Assembly (NCBI GenBank): GCA_907165275.2 | Contig: OU015652.1 | Coordinates: 1,193,001 to 1,257,000 of the forward strand | DNA: 64,000 nt | Source of the DNA: Zygaena filipendulae | Lineage: Eukaryota; Arthropoda; Insecta; Lepidoptera; Zygaenidae | Direction of reading: 5' to 3' | In this document: in pieces, positions 22,711 to 32,700 of the stretch | Layout: the number at the start of each line of letters is the position of its first letter | How positions within the stretch are numbered: position 1 is the stretch's first letter | Program-made: the position numbers and the translations under genes | The notes under the pieces: generated by a model | Seen by the model: the letters and a program-made list of their open reading frames with translations, nothing else | Told to the model about the DNA's origin: nothing | Database searches by the model: none

Positions 22711-23492
22711 ATTAATAAGAATCTGGAATACCTATATTGTTGCCTGTTTTAAAAATCTATATTAATTTCATCAACAAAATACTTAACTTTTAGCGAATGC
22801 TAATGACTAAGTAATAGAATATTATTATATTATCTAGACATAAACCGATGCTAATAATGTTAATCTGTTAATGTCTTATTACGCCAGTGCCTACTCTACT
22901 ACGACTCGCACACTGACCTTTGCTCTAACATCCGAAAAAAAAAACAAGTTGTCACTTGTCACTTGTCAGTTGCCAATTGCCATTGCCATTTGCCATATTT
23001 TTTTTAGTTTAAGTTGGTACCTACTCTTCTCGTCATTTGGGTCTTACGCGGACGGGTTTATACTTTATAATTTTGTGTAGAACTAGAAACTAGAACATTC
23101 GCAATCTTTACTTATAATTACTTGTAACTTGTACTAATTAAAATGTGTGATTTCAGTGTTCACATAAATTAGTAGGTAATTCACACACACATTTTTTTGA
23201 AAATACGACAGTCGAAATCCTAGGTCCATGCTAAATAGTTCAGGATCACGACTGAAGTATTGACCGTGATCCACTCCACTAATAACTGCGAATACTGTGA
23301 TGGAAATATATTACAACGCGATTACGAGGCGGAAAAGGATCAAAGTGGAGGGTTATAAATGAATTAGAATATAAAGTGTTCGATTAGCGATAAGTGTTGT
23401 GTGTTACCTTACATCGATCGCAAAGGATACCATCAGAGAGCTGTTATTCGGTGATAGCTGGAAGATAGATTGTATGTGCGCGTGACGGTGAC
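22711..23492 (+). promoter_or_regulatory. Upstream region and probable 5' leader of sina
   Basis: Non-coding DNA before the sina start. It contains a CACTTGTC/GCCAATTGCCATTGCC simple stretch at 22,950-23,000 and lacks the element ends common elsewhere. A 5' untranslated intron is possible but cannot be placed. Confidence 0.3.
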
Positions 23493-24344
23493 ATGAGCAC
23501 AAACAACAAGCGGCGCGGAGGTGCTAGTGGTTCCTCCAGTTGCGCCGTGCCCGGTGTGCCCGCGCTCGTCAACGTTCCTACGGCCATGTCTGCCGACCTC
23601 GCTTCCCTGTTCGAGTGTCCCGTCTGCTTCGACTATGTGTTACCCCCCATCCTGCAGTGTCAGAGCGGGCACCTCGTGTGCTCCAGCTGCAGGCCCAAGT
23701 TGTCCTGTTGCCCCACCTGCCGCGGGCCACTCGGCAATATTCGCAACCTCGCCATGGAGAAGGTCGCTAGTAATGTAATGTTTCCATGCAAACATTCCAA
23801 CACTGGTTGCACTGTCACCTTAGTGCACACAGAGAAGGCTGAACACGAAGAAGCATGTGAATTTAGGCCATATTCATGTCCATGTCCCGGAGCATCCTGC
23901 AAGTGGCAAGGTGGTCTCGATCAAGTGATGCCCCATCTTATGATGTCCCACAAAAGTATAACAACATTACAGGGTGAGGATATAGTGTTTCTTGCCACAG
24001 ATATAAATTTGCCTGGAGCTGTTGATTGGGTCATGATGCAGTCCTGCTTTAACCATCACTTCATGTTGGTGCTTGAGAAACAGGAGAAATTTGATGGCCA
24101 TCAGCAGTTTTTTGCCATTGTACAACTAATAGGGTCAAGAAAGGAAGCAGAAAACTTTGCATACAGATTGGAGCTGAATGGACACCGCAGACGTCTGACC
24201 TGGGAGGCAATGCCCCGCTCAATCCATGAAGGAGTGTCGTCTGCCATCATGAATTCTGACTGTCTCGTGTTTGACACTTCCCTTGCACAACTGTTCGCTG
24301 ATAATGGTAACCTTGGGATTAATGTTACAATTTCTATTGCCTAA
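23493..24344 (+). CDS. sina: E3 ubiquitin ligase, seven-in-absentia (SIAH) family
   Basis: Intact 283-residue single-exon frame, the family's usual length (human SIAH1 is 282). SIAH proteins are RING ligases that bring E2 enzymes to bound substrates for proteasomal breakdown; the founding fly member controls R7 photoreceptor fate. The RING is complete: C42, C45, C56, H60, C63, C66, C73, C76. The SIAH-type double zinc finger follows with C99, C106, H118, C122, C129, C136, H148, H153. Residues from about 155 form the substrate-binding domain with FEC-to-SIA landmarks such as [20 protein letters not shown] and the [10 protein letters not shown] end. The N-terminal 35 residues are Ser/Gly-rich and variable, as in relatives. 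The start is chosen because the next Met (M32) lies just before the RING. The absence of introns could be ancestral or reflect a retrocopy; nothing is damaged. Confidence 0.95.
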   Translation: MSTNNKRRGGASGSSSCAVPGVPALVNVPTAMSADLASLFECPVCFDYVLPPILQCQSGHLVCSSCRPKLSCCPTCRGPLGNIRNLAMEKVASNVMFPCKHSNTGCTVTLVHTEKAEHEEACEFRPYSCPCPGASCKWQGGLDQVMPHLMMSHKSITTLQGEDIVFLATDINLPGAVDWVMMQSCFNHHFMLVLEKQEKFDGHQQFFAIVQLIGSRKEAENFAYRLELNGHRRRLTWEAMPRSIHEGVSSAIMNSDCLVFDTSLAQLFADNGNLGINVTISIA

Positions 24345-25811
24345 TCAACACTATGATTGGATACTTTTTCAGATACCTAATTCTATAAGAGTGAAGGGAA
24401 GGTTTCATTGGCTACATAATAATAAATTTATAATACTTGTACCTAGATGTGTCAGTGGAGCAATCGTTATTGTGCATTTTTAAGATCTCTTGTAAAATAA
24501 AATTGTCTATTAAGGGCAAGTAACAAAAATTGGGGTAGGTGTGTTTCCGTTTACAAAATTTTAAAACTTGCTTTCACTTCAAATATGCAATGTATGCAAT
24601 GATTTTATTTTACACCTTCTTGGCCGCCAGCAGTTGCGCCATAAAGGATAAATTAGCTATGAAAAGCCATTCAAGCAGTGCCTAATCTAATATAATGTGG
24701 ACATCAGATTGGGCACTGCATGTATGACTGTGCAAATGCCATTGATATCCTAAGTAAAAACGATGAAAAAGAGTACAATATCCTCCTCAGTATGCACAGT
24801 ATGCATGTTTGCTTGTGCTAAATTAGGTTGGTAAAATTTAATGATAACTGATAACAGTGTTTTTTGTGGTATCATGTGTTTGTACTTGTTGCATACATTA
24901 AAGCGGTTGATGATGTTTTTTTTTATTATTGCAGTAATTGAATTATCAACATCAAAACAAAACCAAATAATGTTTGTTTTTATCTCATTTTTAGACTGTA
25001 TATATATTAAAGTGTGTTCATTTTTAAGTATTAGGAAGAGTTGAACAATTTCACTATTTACAATAACCTTGCTGGTGAATAGTTCTCAAAAGAAAAAAAT
25101 GGAAGTATTACATTTGGGCGATACAAGTGGGATTAATTGAAGTTGTATAATACCTATCTATTTATAATTTCCAAACAAATGAACAAATTAATTGTGTTGA
25201 CTTATGATGATTTTACCAACAACACAAGTAAATATGAATGTAGGTTACTTGTGTGGAATTTGTGAAATATAATATGGTAATTATTATTTAAACGGTTATT
25301 ACAAAATGACTTTAAAATATATTGTAATTTTTTTTAAAAAATTCATACTTTTTTTAGTCTTCTCGCATCATCTTAAACCATTATTAATTAATTTTTTAAA
25401 AGATAAATTATTACATATACATTGGGGAAAGGAGAAATGCTAACTTCTAGGAGTTCTAGGTCCTTGACATTAAATTAATTTTCACTCTTGTCATTGAATT
25501 ATTGACATGTACAGATGATAGTCAAGTTCGCAAACATGTAAAAAAAAATAGAACTGCGGACAAATAAAAAGCTGACAATAGTCACCTTTATTGACTATAA
25601 TATTAAAGAACTAAAGCCAATTAATAAAAATCAATATAGCTAATTTAACACCTACCCACAGCTGCGTCAAACATCCTAACTAAGCCACACTGCCATGATT
25701 TGGAAGCCTTAACTTACCTCCAGCGCCACACGTTGTAGGCATGACTTCCCCTAATGTTTAAAATGCTTAAAATCGATGTCATCAGTGGTTTGTTTGTAAC
25801 GAAATATAACC
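24345..25811 (+). other. sina 3' region, then unassigned DNA
   Basis: A candidate poly(A) signal AATAAA lies at 24,496-24,501, about 150 bases after the stop; a second AATAAA is near 24,421. Beyond about 24,550 the sequence is AT-rich with no exon or element recognised. Confidence 0.5.
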
Positions 25812-26069
25812 CAGTGGCGTAGCGTGGGGAGGAACTTTAGCGGGGGCATTTCACTTTCTTCTGTGAATTTTTTGTTGTTACCATATATCCAGGTTTTTAT
25901 TAGTTTTTATTTTATATTATTATGTTTTCACTTTTCAAGTTGGTATTATTCGATGAGAGTACCATTTTATCATGCCTCAATTTTTTTATAATCAATTGCA
26001 AAAAAAAATAAGAGGGCGGCAAACATGGGATCCGCACATGGTGCTAGTTACAGGTACGCTACGCCACTG
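25812..26069. mobile_element. hAT-type MITE
   Basis: Ends CAGTGGCGTAGCG and CGCTACGCCACTG form the hAT-style terminal inverted repeat. The 8-bp flanks ATATAACC and ATTTTACC fit a decayed 8-bp target duplication. 258 bp, non-coding. Confidence 0.75.
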
Positions 26070-26151
26070 ATTTTACCCATCTGGCGCTAGAAGCACGCCT
26101 TCGTACGGCGAAGATTGAGCTAAAGGGCTGCCTTCTGCTCTTATGAATAAA

Positions 26152-26382
26152 TGGACATAGATAAGCAATAGTGTGTTAACCCACACTGGAGAAATTTTGA
26201 TTAAAGTTTTAAAATTATAGCGCCATTTTGTGTCAAATTTTTTATGTTCAATATTTAGTTACATATTTAAAGAATGTAATAAAGTAAACACATAATTAAA
26301 AAACGTTATCTATTTCTCAATAAATCGTTCTGAATCAATAACTTCATTTTGTGGGTTAACATGTTTTGCTTATCTGCGTCCA
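26152..26382. mobile_element. MITE, TGGACATAGATAAG family, copy 3
   Basis: TGGACATAGATAAGCAATA at the left, GCTTATCTGCGTCCA at the right; small internal deletions relative to copy 1. Confidence 0.8.
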
Positions 26383-27181
26383 AATTTATTTGGGTAATCA
26401 TCGTCAGTTCTGGTAGACGAAGATACTCGGACATAATATGAGCTAGTTAGCCAAAGGATAACCAATGAAAACTACAATTTTCTTTAAATGAATACTGCAA
26501 GACTAGGTAGAAACATTACATTACCTTGCACTGGTTTTTTTAATAGGTTTGATTAGGTTCGATTGGTTCATTAATTTCAAAAAAAATCACGAGTTTTCTT
26601 CTAGTGGAAAAAAGACTACATTTCTCGGGTAGTTACGTTTCTACAACTATTGATGAAGATCGGTAAAGGAGTTGGACAGGGGTAGAGAAGGCAAGCCGAA
26701 GGACCTTCTGCCTAATACGCGGGGTCAATATACAAACCACATTTTATTGGACAAAATGTCTGAAGACTGGATGCACAAGGACAAGGTGCTTAGGTAAACG
26801 CTTCACACCAGCAGTTCTAAGCCGGTGCACATTGGGGTGAAAGCACCTGAAATGGTCCGCGAAGTCGTTAGGATGCCCTGAATCATGGGATAAGCAACTA
26901 TGCAGTTACAAAATCTCATTAAGATAATGTATGCAAGTGCAACGCCAAATTAAAAAAATAATAAATTGGGTTTACCTACATTACTTGTACCTACGTCGTG
27001 CAGAGTCTGTGATGAACGCGATGCGCACAGTTGCGTGCTGTCGCACACACAAACGCTAGTCCGTAATATGTTTTTTTTTGTAAGATTGTAGCGAGATGAT
27101 CCATCTAGACGTATATTACCGATTTTTATTTAAGTACATAGGTACGTACTCTACATAATATATTTTTGTACTCTTATATTT
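26383..27181. other. No gene seen
   Basis: Mixed-composition DNA. The part at 26,640-26,900 is more GC-rich and may be an old repeat, but no protein or RNA match is evident. Confidence 0.3.
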
Positions 27182-27400
27182 TAGAGCTTATCTAAACTAA
27201 AATGACACGCCCCACTACTCAATAAGCAGTTTTAGATGTGATTGATAATAATATCTCTTTAGTAGTGTGAGTGCGGCGACACTATGTGGCAACTGAGGAC
27301 GAAGGGCAAGACCAGATTTATATGTGTCGTATCGATATTTTAACGGTTGTGCGTGTGCGTATGCCCGATGGGCGCGTCATTTTAGCTTAGATAAGCTCTA
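27182..27400. mobile_element. MITE with TAGAGCTTATCTAA ends
   Basis: TAGAGCTTATCTAAACTAAA at the left pairs with TTTAGCTTAGATAAGCTCTA at the right, and similarity continues to ATGACACGCCC against GGGCGCGTCAT. 219 bp. Confidence 0.75.
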
Positions 27401-27699
27401 CTATTTAATAGAATATGTATACTTATAACATGATCAATTTTTGAAAACTTGGTACCTACTTCTAAACATGGTCATGTTACAATAACCTTTACATGTTCGA
27501 CCTTTAAACTCATTTGTTATAAGTAGGTACTTACCTACTACTTAAGCACTAGGTATATGTTAACATAGTATCTACGTTTACATGACATCTTGTTTTGTAA
27601 TCAATTGAGAATGATAATGATACGGATTGTTTTTATCATATCAGTGTTGCAGCATAAAAATTCATGCAGCGACACCGCCTTTGATGTTTGAATAACTCC

Positions 27700-27943
27700 C
27701 GTTATCGGCTATCGCCCTGCATACCGACCAATCACGACAAGTCTCTCTACGAACCGACCAATCAGGACTGCGTATTTAGTATCCTGAGCGAGTGTACAGC
27801 GGCTTGCACTTATTTCCACCTCCGCAATAATTGCCCCGCACACCCTGCAGGCGTCGTCGCGTCGGTACCACAAAATGTCTCTTTTTCAAGTGGTTTTGAA
27901 GAATGTTCGTGGAATTTGCAGTAGAAGACCAGCTGAACTTTAA
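27700..27943 (+). promoter_or_regulatory. Promoter-like GC-rich island with two CCAAT boxes and a 22-codon frame
   Basis: Two spaced GACCAATCA motifs (about 27,728 and 27,758) precede a GC-rich leader and an ATG at 27,875 in good context (CAAAATG). That opens a 22-codon frame (MSLFQVVLKN, then VRGICSRRPAEL) with the Arg-rich amphipathic look of a mitochondrial presequence, ending at TAA 27,941. It may be the first exon of a gene, a truncated gene copy or an upstream ORF. No firm splice donor or later exon was found. Confidence 0.3.
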
Positions 27944-29611
27944 AACCTAATAGAACTTATGATTTTTGAAAAATACAATGTACATGTACATAAATGTGTA
28001 TATTTAAACTTTATCCTGAGTTCTGAGTATTAAATTACAGCTTAGGAAAACTCCTGGTCCCGCTATATTATTGGCACATACATCGGTTTCTCCCACTTCT
28101 TACTTTAAAAAACATAAAAAATCTTGTTATTTTTTTTTCAACAATAGTTTTAAAATTCAGCGAATTATAAATAAGCTTAATGTTTTAGTAAGTGTCCAAT
28201 TTTCGCAATGATCTCAAGTTATCAATTAATAATAAAATTTCACAATCAATGGTTTTAATTAAATATTTTTTTCGGGTGATAGAAAAAAATAGGTAGGTAA
28301 TAAGTATAGATTATAAGGTTTATTATGAACCGTAGCGTGGGAAACTAGAAATTTTTGTAACATCTTAAATATCCTTGCCTTGTGCTATAGCGTTACTCGC
28401 GAAAAAAAATCGTGTCTTCTAGAAAATTTCACGAACACTCAGTTTTACATCCATTATCGACCGAAGGATTTTATTCGAGTGTGACGCTGTATTTAGACTA
28501 AGACTCCCATATTCCCCTGAACAGTTTGCAAATTATGACTTGACCTGAATTTTTGTAACTAGGTACCTATCCAATTCATTTTCAACACTAAAAAAGAGGT
28601 AACTTATGTAAAAAAAACTTACGGTGTGTGTACCTATTATATTTGTGTATATTCTATTCCTAAGACTAAATTTAACTCTGTTGTGAATAAAGCAGCTTAT
28701 GATGATTGTATATTAGAAGAAAGTCGGTGGTCGTGAACATTATTGTTTTTCTTAAAATAATATGTCTAACGCCGTGAGTGGAAAACTTTGTGATTAATTA
28801 TTAGATGATTGCTTAACTCTGTAAAGATTCTCAGCATTCATATTTTTTAAAGATAATATGTTAACGTCGTTAAGGAAAAACGGATGAAAGTATATAAAAG
28901 AAACTAGTTTTAAAGAATAAAAAAATTGTATAGATAATAATTGTTTTTTTTTTATTCAGTTTTCAGTACCCATCGTTATTTTGCTCGCAAATTAAATCGT
29001 GCCTTAATATCAACAAAAATATTTTCTATTCTACTATAATAATACTATATTTTCCACTTTTTGTGTAGGTATATTATGTAGTCTGTGGTGTACCTAAACT
29101 AAATAGTGTACCATTGGTTGTACAACTATTTCCAGATTGGTTGGACAGTGCATAAAGGAGAAAGGACAACACAATTTTACTGAAAGTAAATAAACGAGAG
29201 GCGTATTGAAGCCAATATAAATTTAGCCAGAAAATATTAATAAAAAAAAATTGATAAACAGAGACAACCTCAAATATACTCATAAACGTCGAAACACAAG
29301 AGGCGTTGAATGGACCTTTAAGCTAATCCAAGAGCGTTACACGTTCACTTGTACGTTTTAATAAAAAAAAATCGTTTTAATCACAAATTATTTGAGACAA
29401 GAAATCTGGTTCCTTTAAAACGTGACTACGTCTCTCGTAGATTATTTGTTATTTTTGTGCATCTTGGATATTTTAAACTAATTTATTTATTAAACATTCG
29501 AATTTTTCATACAAAACACACAGATGCCAGCTTTTCTGAATTAACTCAACAAATTTTGAATAAGGAATAATTATGCAAACGTAACTATTCATTTTTTATA
29601 AAAACAAAGAA
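27944..29611. other. No gene seen
   Basis: AT-rich DNA beyond the Rabex-5 3' end. No coding structure or element ends recognised. Confidence 0.35.
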
Positions 29612-29617
29612 TTTATT
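29612..29617 (-). terminator. Candidate poly(A) signal of Rabex-5
   Basis: AATAAA on the minus strand about 118 bases downstream of the Rabex-5 stop. Confidence 0.55.
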
Positions 29618-29734
29618 TTAAACAGCGCATCAAAATCACAATAATATGACAAACAAAAACTGAACATTGAATATACATATACTTACATCTGATTTACACA
29701 CCATTGATTTATCAAGACGGGTTTTATGAGCACC

Positions 29735-32700
29735 TCATTTAGTGTTGCCACTAGTTTGCGGTTGTAAAGGAGAGGGCAATAAACAAGCCGACGTGGGCGA
29801 GCCACTGTCATCCAAAATGGACGTCGATTCTTTAGGTTCTGTCGACATAAATGGGTCCTTGGAGACAGTTGCTGCGTCACCCCCGAAGCCTTGAGGGCTA
29901 AACGGATCGTGCGCTCTGGGCACCATTTCAAATGGATCCGACACTTGTCCTGTCTTGGTATCGATTAAACTGAATTGATCGAATTTATCTAGCACCGGAC
30001 TGAACGGATCCCTTTGCGGCAGGGGCGCGAAAGGATCGAAAGTGGACTGTTTAAGGCCTTCAGGACTGAAGGGATCTTTAGGTTTCGGCGGATCGTCGGC
30101 CGCGCTGTTCTCGCCGCTCAAATCTGACAGGTCTATGTCGTAATTTATGTTGCTCAATCCCGTCATCAAATGGTCCGACACGAATTCGTCCGGCGTCATC
30201 AGCTCGTCGATGGACCGGGAATCGAACGGCGTGAATCCTAACGGAGATTGCGTCAAGAGCTCCATGGAGCTGGTCTGTTTCAAGTCCCAAGTTTGATCCA
30301 AATGCTGTGGAGTTTTCGGCGGCGACGGTTCTTCTATTGCCTCGAAGCCGAGTATTGTGAGTTTCGGCTCTGATTTTTCCGTTTCCATCGCTGCCGGCGA
30401 GGATGTATCAGATTTCGGCTCTCCTCGAGCAGAAGCTGAAGTGTCCTTTTTCAATGGTTCCATTTCAGTTGGGGCCGTCTCGTCTGAACTCGCACCCTGT
30501 GAGGTTATTTTGCCTTCTTTCATTAGCAAATTGACCAGATCCGATTCGTTTATAGGGTCCACTGTGGTTGTAGCCGGCGTGTTAAAATTTGTACTCTCTG
30601 ACGTTAATTGACCTTCTTTTTTCAACAAATTGACCAATTCCGAGTGACTTATAGGATCCATTTCGGTTGTCCCCGGCGAGTCCAAATTGGCGGCGTCTGC
30701 GGATTTTTCACCATCTTTCTTCAACAAATTGAGCGATTTCGACTGGTCGATTCGGACTAAATCCGCCGTTGCTTGAGTCAGTTTCTCTGTATGAATTTCG
30801 GTGTTTTCCGGCTTCGCATCGGGCGGGTTGAGGTCGACCAGCGCGCCCGTGGCGACGCCCCCCGCGCGGCCGCACCGCGGCAGCTCGCGGCGCGGCTTTA
30901 TCACCAGCGGCGTTTTGGCGAGCACGTCTTCAACTTTCTTTGCTATTTCCGCCTGTAAATAAGTAGTCATTTTTACAAAATGCTACTAAATTGCTGCCAA
31001 ATTTCATAACGATAAAATAATAAACCAATAAATACCTAGTTGAAAAAATAAATGAGTCTTTTCACTTTTACGTATGCGGCATTGTACTTAGGGACCGTCC
31101 AAGTGTTCAAGAGCAACACCCACCGACCAAAGGCGAGGCTCACCCCGATGGAGTGCCTGAGGGCGAGGCTCACCCCTTCGAAGAGCGAGGCTTACCTCTC
31201 CGGAGGGCGAGGCTCACCTCGACCGAGAGCGAAGGGCGAGGCTCACCTCGAAGGAGTGCGCGTCGGCGGCGAGCCGGTCGGCGCGGCGGCGCACCTCCTC
31301 GGCCTGCGCCAGCAGCTGCTCCGCCAGCTCGCGCTGCTCCTCCGACTCGCGCAGCTCCGCGCACAGCGACAGCGCCGCGCCCTGCCCGCACACGCCGCAC
31401 ACCGCACACCGAACAATACAGATTAATTATTATATAAACAGGCGACCCTCCCACCAATCTTATGCTTCCTCATACCCCGCGATTTTTTTTCTCTTGTAAA
31501 GAGTGTAGGGCGGTAGTCCATAAAAGGATGGGAACTTATGTACCTACTAAATATAAGATAGCCCCCTCTGCAGGGCATGCATGAGGGCTGAGGAAACAGC
31601 TGCCCGCATGCTACTAGAGTGTGATGGAGTAGCACCATACCGGGTCAAACACCTGGGAGCACCAAATTCGCTCCCGGAAGCCTTCAACGACATCAGGAAG
31701 TTGCTGGGCTTCCTGGAGGAGCTTGGCTGGTATGAATAAGCGGCACAATTCCCACCACACGCAAAATAGGCGCCTAGTCGTCGAATTGCGGAAACCGGCC
31801 CGTTTACAAATACAAATACAAATACCTACTAAATAAAAACCGGCCAAGTGCGAGTCGGACTGGCGCACGTCGGGTTCCATACCATCTATGAAAACGACAA
31901 AAAAAAAACGTTTATTTTACGCGAGCCCCCCTTACATACATATTTATTTTATTCTGTCTTTTAGTATTTGTTGTTATAGCGGCAGCAGAAATACATCATC
32001 TGTAAAAATTTCAACTGTGTAACTATAACAGTTCATGACATACACCCTGGTGACAGACGTACAGACGGACGGACACTGAATCGTAATAGGGGCCCGTTTT
32101 ACCCTTTGGGTACGGAACCCCAGTAACGTTGGCGTCGCTCACCCACGCGCTGCCGCCGATGGAGGCCGGCATCGCCATGTAGCAGTCGAACTTGTCCTTG
32201 TCCATGCTGAGCGACTCCGCCGTCAGGTTCTCGATGAAGGACACGGCGCAGCACTGCAGGGGTAAGTCCGGACACATGTCCAATAATCTAATTAACTAAA
32301 TTTTCGTTTTTACTCTGCCGTGAAATGAAATGAAATGAAATGAAATATAGTTTATTCGTTACGACCAATATAACAATATGAATAACAAAAAGTAGCCTAA
32401 ATAGCGTGTCGCAACGTGGAGATAAATAAAAAATACTGGACACGTATTTTTAACTTTTTTAGGTAGGTAATAAAAAAAAACGGAGATATGTACATCAAGT
32501 TCAAATGTCGCGTGACGTCACGCAGTGCTACAGTTTAAATACGACGTTATGACATCACGATAAAAACCCCACCCCACCCCTAAATTAAACCCCTAAAATT
32601 TTATAGGCTGCACTTCGGAGAGTGCGCGCAAGAGCTCTTTGAGCTGGTCCCTCCATCTCCCTTCAAAATGCGAACTACCAGAGCAACGGCGGGCTTCCAT

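Noticed and set aside
30078..30958. Open frames on both strands within Rabex-5 exon 10
   Set aside because: Shadows of the long real frame; no motifs of their own.
31153..31457. Arg/Ala-rich frames on both strands
   Set aside because: Produced by the GC-rich exon 9 and its donor repeats; only the minus frame [15 protein letters not shown] is real.
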